Assembly: GCA_024682595.1 (NCBI GenBank)
Contig: JAIKZA010000009.1
Span: 1-42,739 of the forward strand
From: Candidatus Saccharimonadota bacterium
GTDB taxonomy: Bacteria; Patescibacteriota; Saccharimonadia; Saccharimonadales; Saccharimonadaceae
DNA: 42,739 nucleotides
Direction of reading: 5' to 3'
Under the pieces are notes generated by a model that did not search any database, was not told the DNA's origin, and saw only the letters and a program-made list of their open reading frames with translations. Shown here piece after piece: positions 23,975 through 32,755 of this stretch. The position numbers and the translations under genes were made by a program. The stretch's first letter is position 1. Every line of letters begins with the position of its first letter.

Positions 23975-25543
23975 CTAGTCGTTATTATAAACCTCATCTC
24001 TGGTAATTTTCAAGATTTGGTATTCGTCGCTATAATTATTAAACTTCATCGATGAAACCTCCGCCACTCGCCAACCATCACGCGGAAAGACCAAGTATGG
24101 CTCCTCGGAGCCCTCTTCGGGAGCAGTACCTACATACCAAAAAGATTCATGTTCCTCTAGCCATTTATCTAAATTGTCAATTCGCCCAAAATAACTTTGC
24201 TTCAGCGGCTCCATTGAGCCGTAGCGATAATCCGTCTGCTCATTAATGAAAAGAATTGGGTTTTCTTCAGAAGTATAGGCAGACAAATCATAGTATAACC
24301 AAGCAGAGTTTACTATTGTAGGTAATCCTTCGCCGTTATCTAGGTCGATTATTGCATTGTAAAGGTCTTTGCTGGCGGACTTTGTATCCGTATATATATT
24401 ATAGTTTCCTTTTTCATACACGGTTGCAATTCCCACGATTGAACTAGAGACTAAAATTGCCATAAATGAAAAACCGACTAATGTTGGATTTTGCAATAAA
24501 TGCAACTTCTTTCGCTTTTTCATCGATAGCTCATTTATCAACATGACCAATCCAACTCCGGCAATCAGCGGAATCGCTAGCATTGCGTACATTATGTATC
24601 GCGGAATGAAAACCGGGTTGAGCGGAGGTAGAGATAGTAGCACTAGCAATACCAATGGCACGAGCGCTAAAGATAACAGCATATTAAACGTTTTACGATA
24701 GCGTACTGCTAAAAATAGAACAACAATCACAGTGGCTGTAGCGAGTACGAGTAGCCAGTTTTGAATTTCTTCGGCCTTCATGTAGAACAGACCTTCCGCA
24801 AAATAATTTGCCATCACTGACACACTCACGGGCCCAATCCAAAATCCGTTCGATTCGACGTTTCCAACCTGCGCAACTAGGCTAGGTGCCCACGGTAAAA
24901 ATAGCACGACCGCTAATAAGTATGGCGCCCATATTTTATGCCTAAAGAAGCCTTTTACTCCATATGTAATGAGTAAATAGACTAGATGTGCGCACCAAGC
25001 AAAAGCCGCAAAATAGTGCGTCCACATACCTGCCGCAACCAAAACCGCATAAATAATCCACCAAATCTTCTTGCCGTTATCGATGGCAAGTTGTAAGAAG
25101 TATGTTGCAGCGAACACTATTGCTAGAACCATAGTATACATCCGCATTTCTTGTCCATATCGGACGAAGACTGGTGAAATGCTCAATAAGAAGCTAGCAA
25201 CCATCGCCGCTTTGAGGCCATATTTATATTTTAGCCACAAGAAAGCGAATAGAATTGCTACTGCGCCAAAGACTGTCGACATCATGCGCATAGCAAAATC
25301 AACATGACCAAACATATGCGCCCAAATCTTTAGCAGAAAATAATATAGTGGCGGATGGACATCTGCTGCCGTAAGATTCCAAATCTTCCTAAAATCAAAA
25401 CGTGTTAAATATGAGCTGAATGATTCATCGAACCAAATAGACTGGCGCAGGTTAAATATACATAATGCCATATACAATACGCCTAAAAAGGCCGGCGTCA
25501 AAATCAGAAAGACGCGTTTGCGTTTTATAAGGAATTCTTTCAT
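23975..25543 (-). CDS. GT39-like polytopic membrane glycosyltransferase
   Basis: A 522-residue integral membrane protein with about ten helices. The N-terminal pattern fits the GT39/PMT_2 (ArnT-like) family: after the first helix, SIWFDESFSSYLTRFDFRKIWNLTAADVHPPLYYFLLKIW carries the acidic DE and the DVHPPLYY motif of the first outer loop, and a second loop has SPVFVRYGQEMRMY. Such enzymes move sugars from lipid-phosphate carriers outside the membrane; donor and acceptor are unknown. The soluble C-terminal part is about 150 residues. The promoter ends six bases before ATG, so the message is probably leaderless. The tRNA-Pro(CGG) promoter overlaps its 3' end. Confidence 0.82.
   Translation of the reverse strand: MKEFLIKRKRVFLILTPAFLGVLYMALCIFNLRQSIWFDESFSSYLTRFDFRKIWNLTAADVHPPLYYFLLKIWAHMFGHVDFAMRMMSTVFGAVAILFAFLWLKYKYGLKAAMVASFLLSISPVFVRYGQEMRMYTMVLAIVFAATYFLQLAIDNGKKIWWIIYAVLVAAGMWTHYFAAFAWCAHLVYLLITYGVKGFFRHKIWAPYLLAVVLFLPWAPSLVAQVGNVESNGFWIGPVSVSVMANYFAEGLFYMKAEEIQNWLLVLATATVIVVLFLAVRYRKTFNMLLSLALVPLVLLVLLSLPPLNPVFIPRYIMYAMLAIPLIAGVGLVMLINELSMKKRKKLHLLQNPTLVGFSFMAILVSSSIVGIATVYEKGNYNIYTDTKSASKDLYNAIIDLDNGEGLPTIVNSAWLYYDLSAYTSEENPILFINEQTDYRYGSMEPLKQSYFGRIDNLDKWLEEHESFWYVGTAPEEGSEEPYLVFPRDGWRVAEVSSMKFNNYSDEYQILKITRDEVYNND
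23984..24013 (-). promoter_or_regulatory. Promoter of tRNA-Pro (CGG)
   Basis: On the minus strand TTGAAA, 18 bases, TATAAT, lying inside the 3' end of the glycosyltransferase gene and 12 bases before the tRNA. Confidence 0.65.
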
Positions 25544-25544
25544 G

Positions 25545-25573
25545 TTTCAATTTTACCACAATTATGATATAAT
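25545..25573 (+). promoter_or_regulatory. Promoter of tRNA-Pro (TGG)
   Basis: TTTCAA, 17 bases, TGA-TATAAT, eleven bases before the tRNA. It overlaps the oppositely directed -10 (TGGTAAAAT, 25550-25558) of the glycosyltransferase gene. Confidence 0.65.
25550..25558 (-). promoter_or_regulatory. Extended -10 of the GT39-like gene (leaderless type)
   Basis: On the minus strand TGGTAAAAT ends six bases before ATG 25543, with no Shine-Dalgarno. Confidence 0.65.
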
Positions 25574-25583
25574 TGCTCTTGAC

Positions 25584-25659
25584 CGGGGTTTGGCGCAGTT
25601 GGTAGCGCGCGCGCTTTGGGAGCGCGAGGTCAGCAGTTCGAGCCTGCTAACCCCGACCA
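25584..25659 (+). tRNA. tRNA-Pro (TGG)
   Basis: A 76-base tRNA with acceptor CGGGGTT/AACCCCG and encoded CCA. The anticodon loop TTTGGGA in stem CGCGC/GCGCG gives anticodon TGG, reading CCA and wobble partners. Confidence 0.95.
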
Positions 25660-25667
25660 CAAGTAAG

Positions 25668-25686
25668 AAGCCGCAAGGCTTTTTTT
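25668..25686 (+). terminator. Terminator of tRNA-Pro (TGG)
   Basis: AAGCC / GGCTT with loop GCAA, followed by a T-run, nine bases after the tRNA. Confidence 0.85.
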
Positions 25687-25730
25687 GATTCGTGTTTTAT
25701 TTCCCAAGTATGTTGAAAGGGCGTGTTCTT

Positions 25731-25770
25731 TGCTATAATTAATAGATGATAAGTGCGAGTGTGGTCGCAC
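25731..25770 (+). promoter_or_regulatory. ftsH promoter and leader hairpin
   Basis: TGCTATAAT (25731-25739) is an extended -10 with consensus hexamer. The leader of about 45 bases contains GTGCGA / TCGCAC (25753-25758 and 25765-25770), a 6-bp stem, just ahead of TAGGAG and ATG 25789. Confidence 0.6.
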
Positions 25771-25788
25771 GTTAATTTAGGAGTTTTA

Positions 25789-27687
25789 ATGTCGGAATAC
25801 AAAAAGAGCGTACAAGGAAAACGCCCTCAGAAAAAACCAAACAAATTTCTCAATACTATTCGCCTATTCATGTTTTGGATGATCATAATCGTCATCGGTA
25901 TGGCCGTAGTTAATAGTTTAAATCCGAACGCGGCTCTCAAAACCGAAGAGCGCACTCTGACGGAAATTCTCAGTTACGCCAAAGATGGTAAACTTGAAAA
26001 GATTGAAGTGAAGGGGAATGAGCTTAATGTCACGACTAAAGACGGCTCTGACCTACCTAAGAATCTCACGTCTCGTAAAGACGGCTCCGGCACTCTCCAA
26101 GAGCAAGGTTTTGCAGAGGTCATAGAAGAGGGCAAAGTTGCGGTCGACATTAAAGAAAACGTCGACGCTCTTGGCATAATACTCGATATTGCACTTATTG
26201 TGCTACCAATAATTATTATCGTTGGTTTTCTCATCTACATGATGCGCCAAGCGCAAAACATGAATAATCAATCTATGGGCTTCGGTAAAGCCAAAGCGCG
26301 CCTGTATGGCAATGAAAAAAAGAAAGTGACTTTCGATGACGTAGCGGGCAATGAGGCGGCTAAGCAGGATTTATCTGAAATTGTCGATTTTCTTAAAAAT
26401 CCTAAAAAGTATGAGCGCCTTGGTGCAAAAATTCCGCGCGGCGTACTTCTTGCCGGTGAGCCTGGTACGGGCAAAACCCTCATGGCGCGCGCTGTTGCGG
26501 GTGAAGCGGGCGTACCCTTCTTCTCGATTTCTGGCTCTGAATTTGCGGAAATGTTTGTCGGCGTTGGCGCTTCTCGCGTACGAGACTTATTTGGCAAAGC
26601 TAAAAAGAATTCCCCTAGTATCATTTTCATCGATGAGATTGACGCGGTAGCCCACAAGCGCGATGCTCGCGGTGGTGCAGGGCGCGAAGATGAGCAGACA
26701 CTCAATCAAATCCTAGTCGAAATGGATGGTTTCGATAATGACACGGGCGTAATTGTAATCGCCGCCACTAACCGAGTCGATATGCTAGACAAAGCACTCC
26801 TACGTCCAGGTCGCTTTGACCGGCACGTGAATGTTACTTTACCAGAGCGTAAAGACCGCGTTGAGATTCTTAAAGTCCATTTCAAAAATAAGCCAGTTGC
26901 GGAAGACGTGAATATTGACGCTCTAGCCGCTAAGACGGCTGGGAGTTCTGGCGCAGACTTAGCAAACATTGCTAATGAGGCCGCAATCACGGCTGCCCGC
27001 TTAAATCATAAGGAAATCACCAATGCCGACATAACCGAAGCCTTTGAGCGTGTAGCTATCGGACCGGAGCGAAAGTCGAAAGTCATGAATGACCAAGAGC
27101 GTCGCATCACGGCCTATCATGAGGCTGGTCATGCTATTGTTGGCCACGTATTGCCAGATTCTGATCCTGTCCATAAGGTTACGATTATTCCGCGCGGACG
27201 TACTGGTGGCGTAACCTGGTTCCTTCCTCCTGAAGACCGTAGTTACAAGAACATTTACGAGCTCAAGGACGTGCTTGCGCGCGCTATGGGCGGGCGTGTA
27301 GCGGAACGCATGATTCTCGGCAAAGACGGCATCACTACTGGCGCGAGTTCAGACTTGCAACATGTCGCCGAGCTGTCTCGCGAGATGGTCTCGCAAGAGG
27401 GCATGGGCTCTAGATTGCGTGACCAAGTATTTAATACTGAGGAAGTCAACTTCTTTGGCGATCATGCAAAGAACTACTCTGAAAAAACGTCTGAAATAAT
27501 TGATGCTGAAATAGAGGCTCTTAATAAAGAAGCTGGTCAACGTGCAGAGGCTGTCTTGAAAGCGAATAAGAAGTATCTCGATGAACTTGCAACTGCACTT
27601 CTTGAAAAAGAAACACTTGAAGAGGGGGAAGTTTCCGAAATTCTGAAAGGTACAACGATGCCAGAAAGTGCAAAATTGCACGATTGA
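25789..27687 (+). CDS. ftsH: ATP-dependent zinc metalloprotease FtsH
   Basis: FtsH, 632 residues, a membrane-bound hexameric AAA+ protease degrading damaged membrane and regulatory proteins. Two membrane helices (about 25-42 and 130-152) flank a short extracytoplasmic domain. Walker A GEPGTGKT is at 223-230, Walker [11 protein letters not shown] follows, then the SRH ([21 protein letters not shown]) and zinc site HEAGH at 444-448. The pore loop is MFVG. The track start at 25753 lies in the leader hairpin; TAGGAG before ATG 25789 decides the start. murJ follows after seven bases and is probably cotranscribed. Confidence 0.98.
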   Translation: MSEYKKSVQGKRPQKKPNKFLNTIRLFMFWMIIIVIGMAVVNSLNPNAALKTEERTLTEILSYAKDGKLEKIEVKGNELNVTTKDGSDLPKNLTSRKDGSGTLQEQGFAEVIEEGKVAVDIKENVDALGIILDIALIVLPIIIIVGFLIYMMRQAQNMNNQSMGFGKAKARLYGNEKKKVTFDDVAGNEAAKQDLSEIVDFLKNPKKYERLGAKIPRGVLLAGEPGTGKTLMARAVAGEAGVPFFSISGSEFAEMFVGVGASRVRDLFGKAKKNSPSIIFIDEIDAVAHKRDARGGAGREDEQTLNQILVEMDGFDNDTGVIVIAATNRVDMLDKALLRPGRFDRHVNVTLPERKDRVEILKVHFKNKPVAEDVNIDALAAKTAGSSGADLANIANEAAITAARLNHKEITNADITEAFERVAIGPERKSKVMNDQERRITAYHEAGHAIVGHVLPDSDPVHKVTIIPRGRTGGVTWFLPPEDRSYKNIYELKDVLARAMGGRVAERMILGKDGITTGASSDLQHVAELSREMVSQEGMGSRLRDQVFNTEEVNFFGDHAKNYSEKTSEIIDAEIEALNKEAGQRAEAVLKANKKYLDELATALLEKETLEEGEVSEILKGTTMPESAKLHD

Positions 27688-27694
27688 AAAAAGT

Positions 27695-29335
27695 ATGAAA
27701 GAGCGCAGAAACCATTTTCGATCGGTCGTGTCTTTAGTAAATACTAAGCTATCGGTAAAAACCGCCGCTATTGTTATAGCCAGCTCTACGCTTATCTCGG
27801 CATTGCTCGGCATATTTCGTGATCGCTGGCTAAATTCTATGTATTACGACACTTATCCAGCAGGCCTCGATGCCTACACTGCGGCCTTTACGGTTCCTGA
27901 TTTTCTATTCTTCATTATTACGTCCGGCGCGCTTGCAGTGACTTTTATCCCTGTCTTCAATCAGCGCTTGGTAGCGGGGAATAAAAAATCCGCCTGGGAG
28001 CTTAGTGGTAGCATTTTAAATTTTTTGGCGATTCTTTGTTTAGTAGCATCGATCTTTATTATGATCTTTGCGGATCCATTAGTACGTTACGTAGTCGCGC
28101 CAGGCCTAAATGAGTCTGCAATGGCGTTGGCTATTAATATGATGCGAGTTATTGCGATTAATCCGTTTCTCTTCGCGATTGCTACGGTGTTATCGAGTAT
28201 GCAGCAGGCCGTTGGGCGTTTTGTATTCTATGCTATTGCGCCAGCACTTTATAATGTCGGAATTATAATCGGCATTCTGGTATTCACGAATGGAATTAAT
28301 ATTTTTGGCATTCAACTATTCGAAGGCGGTATTATGGGGGTAGCTCTCGGCGTAGTACTGGGCGCTATCTTGCAGTTAGTCACAAGCGTCATTGGTTTAG
28401 TTGGTCTTGGATTTGAATATGAATTCAAAATTCATTGGAAAAACCAAGGTTTTCGTTCTATTCTTAAAGTTTTGCCACTTCGTTCGGTTGACCAGGGAAT
28501 AGACTACGTCACTAGTATTATGAATACTAATCTCGCATCGCGCATGGGCGAGCAGTCTATTCGTGCATTTCAGCAAGCCTCGTCATTGCACTCTATGCCG
28601 ATTAACTTAATTGGCGTCGCAATTTCTACGGCGTTCTTCCCGAAACTTAGCGAAGAGGCTGGCCTAAAACAAGAAGAACAATATCGAGACACGCTCCGTT
28701 CTGCGTACCGAACGATCATTTGGATATCGTTGCCAGTAGCTATCGTGGCTTTCTTTATACGCGGCTATGTTGTGAACTTCATAAAGAATGGTGGTGATCC
28801 AAAAATCGCTAGCGTTCTTGCAGCTTTTGTCATCTCAATCTTTTGTCAATCGTTATACCATATCGTAGCGCGCGGTTATTATGCTCGCCAAAATACGCGT
28901 ACGCCGTTGGTAATCTCGATCTTAGCTTTTGTCGTGCAGGTTATTTTTGCGGTTAGTTTAAGCGTGCTGAATTTTGGCCCAGAAGGTCTTGCATATGCAG
29001 CTTCTGTTAGTGCGATATTTGAAGTTGGCGTACTAGCAATTTGCCAAAATCGCGATATGGAACGCAAGTTATTTGATGTAGATTTTTGGGTTGTAGTTGG
29101 TAAGATCATATTAGCCTCCACCCTTACTGGCCTAATCGCTTACCTTATGACTAAATTATTGCCACTTCGCGCCGTAGATAATTCCTTCCTTGCAACCTTC
29201 CCGAAGTTCCTTGCCATTACTGCTGTTACTGGAATTTTCTATTTAGTAATTTGTTCAGTCTTGCGTATTGAAGAAGTAAAGCCAGTTATACAAAAAATCA
29301 ACGACACACTCTTCAAAAATATTAAGCGCCAATAA
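27695..29335 (+). CDS. murJ: Lipid II flippase MurJ
   Basis: MurJ (MviN), about 546 residues with 13-14 helices, flips lipid II across the membrane for peptidoglycan synthesis. The N-terminus KTAAIVIASSTLISALLGIFRDRWL matches the family's first helix with its arginine, followed by AYTAAFTVPDFLFFIITSGALAVTFIPVF. MurJ usually has about 510-525 residues, so length is normal. The track starts at GTG 27668 inside ftsH; ATG 27695, seven bases after the ftsH stop, is preferred, though no strong Shine-Dalgarno marks either. Confidence 0.92.
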   Translation: MKERRNHFRSVVSLVNTKLSVKTAAIVIASSTLISALLGIFRDRWLNSMYYDTYPAGLDAYTAAFTVPDFLFFIITSGALAVTFIPVFNQRLVAGNKKSAWELSGSILNFLAILCLVASIFIMIFADPLVRYVVAPGLNESAMALAINMMRVIAINPFLFAIATVLSSMQQAVGRFVFYAIAPALYNVGIIIGILVFTNGINIFGIQLFEGGIMGVALGVVLGAILQLVTSVIGLVGLGFEYEFKIHWKNQGFRSILKVLPLRSVDQGIDYVTSIMNTNLASRMGEQSIRAFQQASSLHSMPINLIGVAISTAFFPKLSEEAGLKQEEQYRDTLRSAYRTIIWISLPVAIVAFFIRGYVVNFIKNGGDPKIASVLAAFVISIFCQSLYHIVARGYYARQNTRTPLVISILAFVVQVIFAVSLSVLNFGPEGLAYAASVSAIFEVGVLAICQNRDMERKLFDVDFWVVVGKIILASTLTGLIAYLMTKLLPLRAVDNSFLATFPKFLAITAVTGIFYLVICSVLRIEEVKPVIQKINDTLFKNIKRQ

Positions 29336-29365
29336 AAATACCCCACGAGTGTGGGGTATTTTTTT
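29335..29365. terminator. Bidirectional terminator, murJ / YtxH gene
   Basis: AAATACCCCAC / GTGGGGTATTT with loop GAGT, with A-run left and T-run right, between convergent genes. Confidence 0.9.
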
Positions 29366-29367
29366 AA

Positions 29368-29736
29368 TTATTCAGACTTCTTTGTAGGATTCTTTTTAAT
29401 TATTTTCTTTTTAGCCTTTGGAGCTTCTTCCTCGACTTCATCCTCGTCGGACTCTACTATAACTTCTTCTTCGTCCAACTCCTCGTCTTCGCCATCGACT
29501 TCTTCCTCGACTTCATCTTCGTCGGACTCGCTTGGCTTCTTAAACTTTTCAATAAGTTTACTTCCGGCCTCTTTGCCTTCTTTGACGGCCTTGTCGCCGA
29601 GCTCTTTAATGTCTTTACGGGTTTCTTCGCCGCTTTTTGGCGCCATTACAATACCAGCCACTGCTCCCGCAATTGCTCCGAGCGCAGCTCCGATAAAGAA
29701 CTTGCCACTCCCGCACTTCTTATTTTCGTTGCTCAT
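29368..29736 (-). CDS. YtxH-like protein with acidic tail
   Basis: A 122-residue protein. The start (KFFIGAALGAIAGAVAGIVMAPKSGEETRKDIKELGDKAVKEGKE) is the Gly/Ala-rich membrane helix and MAPKSGEETR motif of YtxH-type proteins, small envelope proteins of unknown role. The second half is strongly acidic with SDEDEVEEE occurring twice (a near-exact 25-base DNA repeat) and a basic end (KKKIIKKNPTKK). GAGGA precedes ATG. It overlaps the upstream gene by 17 bases in another frame and ends a seven-gene minus-strand run. Confidence 0.8.
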   Translation of the reverse strand: MSNENKKCGSGKFFIGAALGAIAGAVAGIVMAPKSGEETRKDIKELGDKAVKEGKEAGSKLIEKFKKPSESDEDEVEEEVDGEDEELDEEEVIVESDEDEVEEEAPKAKKKIIKKNPTKKSE

Positions 29737-30031
29737 CTTCTTTTTCCTCCTCGTTTTTTACGATTTTCGCTTTCTTCGCCTTCTTCTTCCTGACGCCCAC
29801 GCCAGTATAGTTGTCAACGAAGTATCTAACTAAACCACCCACGGTCGTCATATCGCGTACGTTGCCGGCAATATCGTCGGCCTTTTCAGCAATACCTTGA
29901 CCTTGTATCATTATCTTTTTCGCCTCTTTCGTGACGCCTATTAGTTTTATTAATAAGATAATGAATAATAATAAGAATAGAAAGAGCATCCCTGAAAGAA
30001 TAAATACTAGTATCCAAGCGGGAGTTTCCAT
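29720..30031 (-). CDS. Small single-helix membrane protein (DUF948-like)
   Basis: A 103-residue protein with one N-terminal helix (WILVFILSGMLFLFLLLFIILLIKLIG), then a short amphipathic stretch (AKKIMIQGQGIAEKADDIAGNVRDM) and a Lys/Glu-rich tail. The outline resembles DUF948-type proteins, which often pair with YtxH proteins in Firmicutes, and the YtxH gene is indeed next. GGAG nine bases before ATG lies in the end of galU (the galU stop is three bases upstream). Confidence 0.6.
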   Translation of the reverse strand: METPAWILVFILSGMLFLFLLLFIILLIKLIGVTKEAKKIMIQGQGIAEKADDIAGNVRDMTTVGGLVRYFVDNYTGVGVRKKKAKKAKIVKNEEEKEDEQRK

Positions 30032-30034
30032 AGT

Positions 30035-30877
30035 TTATATCTCCATTTTATTAAATTCTTCGTAAGCTTTGTAGTAGTTCTTTGGGTCGCCGGTTGTGAG
30101 CCATTTACCCTTGCTCTTTACGACTAGTACATCGCCAGACTTGGCAAGCTTAGTAATGGCATCGACAGTCCAAAGCTCATCGTCTAGCCCAGTATTCTTT
30201 GGCACTAAATGCGCGAAAACCTCAGGAGTCAACAGGTAGCGACCATATGAAGTTAGGTTTGAAGGTGAGAGGTCTGGCGTAGCTGGCTTCTCGACAATGT
30301 GGCTAAGAGTCTGCTTCTTCTTGTCCTTCATGGCAATCATGCCGTATTTGCACCAAACTTCTTCTGGCATTTCCTGAGCCGCAATAATCGCTTTTGCTTC
30401 CGGATTCTTTTTATATGCTTCAACCAATGTCTCTACATCACCCTTGCCGAAAATGAGGTCATCACTATAGAGCGCCAAGAAGGCTTCGTCATCGTTCAAA
30501 TATGGTTTTGCGGAGGCAATTGGTGATCCATTACCGTAAGGAAAACTTGGATCCTGTTCGATAACCGTGATATTCGCAATAGAAAGCACTTCGCGCACAG
30601 ACTCGAAACGGTCAAGCTTGTTCTGCGACTCTAGTTGCTTATAAAACTTTTCGCAAGGGTTTGTGAAGTAATCTTCGTAAATCGGTTTGCCCTCATGTGT
30701 TGCCACAATGATAATATCTTTAATTCCGCCCGCAACGCACTCTTCAACGACATATTGCATGATAGGCTTTGGGCCAAGTGGAATCATTGCTTTTGGAATA
30801 GTCTTAGTAATTGGTAAAAAGCGGCTCGCAATACCCGCATCGGTAATTACTGCTTTGGTCGGTGTTTTATATGCCAT
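30035..30877 (-). CDS. galU: UTP-glucose-1-phosphate uridylyltransferase-like nucleotidyltransferase
   Basis: A 280-residue GalU-type nucleotidyltransferase making UDP-glucose for envelope glycans. Matches are KAVITDAGIASRFLPITKTIPKAMIPLGPKPIMQYVVEECVAGGIKDIIIV, LALYSDDLIFG, and HIVEKP. Three positions depart from the usual enzyme: the loop is DAGIASRFLP instead of AAGLGTRFLP, the GLGHAV segment is GNGSPIASAKPYL, and the metal-binding GDD is SDD. It may be a divergent GalU or a relative with another sugar. AAAGGAG precedes ATG, and gatB ends 21 bases upstream. Confidence 0.8.
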   Translation of the reverse strand: MAYKTPTKAVITDAGIASRFLPITKTIPKAMIPLGPKPIMQYVVEECVAGGIKDIIIVATHEGKPIYEDYFTNPCEKFYKQLESQNKLDRFESVREVLSIANITVIEQDPSFPYGNGSPIASAKPYLNDDEAFLALYSDDLIFGKGDVETLVEAYKKNPEAKAIIAAQEMPEEVWCKYGMIAMKDKKKQTLSHIVEKPATPDLSPSNLTSYGRYLLTPEVFAHLVPKNTGLDDELWTVDAITKLAKSGDVLVVKSKGKWLTTGDPKNYYKAYEEFNKMEI

Positions 30878-30898
30878 TTTAGTTACTCCTTTCTGGTT

Positions 30899-32329
30899 CT
30901 ATGACAATTTCTTTTTAATTAATTCGTTAACGGTAGCTGGGTTGGCTTTTCCTTTCGATTTCTTCATTACTTGCCCAACTAGGAATCCAATTGCTTTCAT
31001 TTCGCCATTACGAACGTCTTCGGCTGCCTTAGCGCATTCTGGCGCAGTTAATACTTCATCAATGATCACCCCTAGCGCATCTTCATCGTTTTCCTGCAAT
31101 AGATTCATTTCTTTCGCGAGTTGATGTGGGGTCTTTTGAGTATTCTTTCTATCGTACATCTCCATCAATATGGCCTTTGCGCCAGTCGACGAAAGCTCCT
31201 TTTTCTCGACCATCTCGGACAACTCGGTCAATTCGTTAGCGGTTGCAAGCGTGAAATCCTTATCAAGGTTTTCTTCTGCGAGCAATACGCCAGAGAACCA
31301 GTGTGCTACACGTGGAGCAAGTTGTACGCCACCTTTGTCTAGCACTTCGTTCAAACGCTTCGCTAGAATCGGATAATTCAAAATCGCTTCTCGTTCGCTA
31401 TTATCAAGATTAAGTACGCCAAACTTCGAGCGATACTCGTCTGGCATCATCGGCATGTTCGCCTCAACTTTATCGACGTAACTCTGTTCTAGAACAACTG
31501 GTGGGACGTCTGGTTCGGGCATATAGCGGTAATCTTGCGCATTCTCCTTATTTCGTTGCGCAGTGGTTTTTCCTGTAGCATCATTCCAGCCACGTGTCTC
31601 TTGAATAATCTCTCCTCCTTTTTCGAGTACGGAAATTTGGCGAGCAGATTCATATTCAATCATGCGTTCTACGCTACGGAAGGAGTTAAGATTTTTTGTT
31701 TCCGTGCGTGTGCCAAGCTTGTCTGTCTTTGAAACTGAGACATTTACGTCAAAGCGCATATTTCCTTGGTAAAGGTCGCCATTTGTTACGCCTGCATAAA
31801 TCATTAAGCGATGTAATTCCTCGCAATACAGTCTTGCCTGTGCGGCGGAACTCATTCCTGGCAGATCCGTGACAATTTCTAGAAGCGGTGTGCCAACGCG
31901 ATTTAGGTCTACTAGGGAATAGTTCCCGAAATGCGTCAGTTTGGCCGCATCTTCTTCTAGATGAGCGTGGTCGATTTTAACACTGGACCCATCCGGCAAA
32001 TGGACTTCGCCAGCACCAATTATGGGTTGGTACATTTGTGAAATCTGATACCCTTTTGGTAGGTCGGGGTAGTAATAATGCTTGCGATCAAAACGGCTTA
32101 CGAGATTTATTTTACAATTCATCGCCAGGCCTGCACGGACACACTTTTCAATTGCAGCCTTATTAAGTACTGGTAGCATGCCAGGTAAGGCGTAATCAAT
32201 AGGACTTACGCAGGAATTTGGCTCTTTGTCGACCGCGTCGTTGTCTACGGCGCTGAATAATTTTGTTTTGGTATTGAGCTGCACGTGGCACTCAATACCA
32301 ATTGTCATTTTGTAATCACTCTTGCTCAT
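30899..32329 (-). CDS. gatB: Asp/Glu-tRNA amidotransferase subunit B
   Basis: GatB, 476 residues, the kinase-like subunit that activates misacylated Glu-tRNA-Gln or Asp-tRNA-Asn before ammonia transfer. MTIGIECHVQLNTKTKLFS, YYYPDLPKGYQISQ, LEEDAAKL, DLNRVGTPLLEIVTD and RYMPEPDVPP are standard. The C-terminal YqeY-like tail domain ends with VGQVMKKSKGKANPATVNELIKKKL. GGGAG precedes the ATG, which directly abuts the stop of the upstream gene. Confidence 0.97.
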   Translation of the reverse strand: MSKSDYKMTIGIECHVQLNTKTKLFSAVDNDAVDKEPNSCVSPIDYALPGMLPVLNKAAIEKCVRAGLAMNCKINLVSRFDRKHYYYPDLPKGYQISQMYQPIIGAGEVHLPDGSSVKIDHAHLEEDAAKLTHFGNYSLVDLNRVGTPLLEIVTDLPGMSSAAQARLYCEELHRLMIYAGVTNGDLYQGNMRFDVNVSVSKTDKLGTRTETKNLNSFRSVERMIEYESARQISVLEKGGEIIQETRGWNDATGKTTAQRNKENAQDYRYMPEPDVPPVVLEQSYVDKVEANMPMMPDEYRSKFGVLNLDNSEREAILNYPILAKRLNEVLDKGGVQLAPRVAHWFSGVLLAEENLDKDFTLATANELTELSEMVEKKELSSTGAKAILMEMYDRKNTQKTPHQLAKEMNLLQENDEDALGVIIDEVLTAPECAKAAEDVRNGEMKAIGFLVGQVMKKSKGKANPATVNELIKKKLS

Positions 32330-32755
32330 TTATATTGCTCCCAAATCTTTTAAAGCCTGTCGGTAGGTCGCTAGGGCGTGCTGCGCTTGGCGATACTCAG
32401 GGTGAAAATCACTTTCGTGCGCAATTTGGTTACGCAACTTATGCGCATGCCAAACTGCGTTTAACTGAGTCAATCTCTCTTTTCCTATTTTTTTCAGACG
32501 ATCTCCCATCGTGCGTCCCTGTACGCCCATCTCGCAGAGCGCCTTGTCGAGCAACTTGTCGCCTTCGATAATTGCCATCGCATAAGTTGCGTCATTGCCT
32601 TGCTGCAGAGAGTTTTCTATTCGCATCAAATCAATCTGATAATTTTCCTTATCAAAAGCATGTGCCCTTTTTTTGGTCATCGATATCGCAAGAAGAAGCA
32701 GAAAACCAACAACCAATATGGCTACTAAAAATACTATCGGCGAGCCATCGTTCAT
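32330..32755 (-). CDS. Membrane protein with HEPN-like RNxxxH motif
   Basis: A 141-residue protein I do not recognise as a named family. One N-terminal helix (IVFLVAILVVGFLLLLAIS, about residues 7-25) is followed by a helical cytoplasmic domain. Near the end WHAHKLRNQIAHESDF contains R108-N-Q-I-A-H113, the R-x4-H core of HEPN domains, which in many toxins and RNases forms the active site and in others is structural. It sits between gatA and gatB with overlapping or abutting stops and starts on both sides, so it is translated in step with the amidotransferase. Confidence 0.6.
   Translation of the reverse strand: MNDGSPIVFLVAILVVGFLLLLAISMTKKRAHAFDKENYQIDLMRIENSLQQGNDATYAMAIIEGDKLLDKALCEMGVQGRTMGDRLKKIGKERLTQLNAVWHAHKLRNQIAHESDFHPEYRQAQHALATYRQALKDLGAI

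Noticed and set aside
29431-29530. Near-identical 25-base direct repeats, considered as a CRISPR-like array
   Set aside because: Only two copies, in frame inside the YtxH-like gene, encoding SDEDEVEEE twice. No CRISPR array was seen in the window.
29351-29833. Plus-strand Ser-rich ORF of 160 codons
   Set aside because: It is the antisense of the acidic YtxH-like gene; GAA/GAT codons read as TTC/ATC/TCA in reverse.
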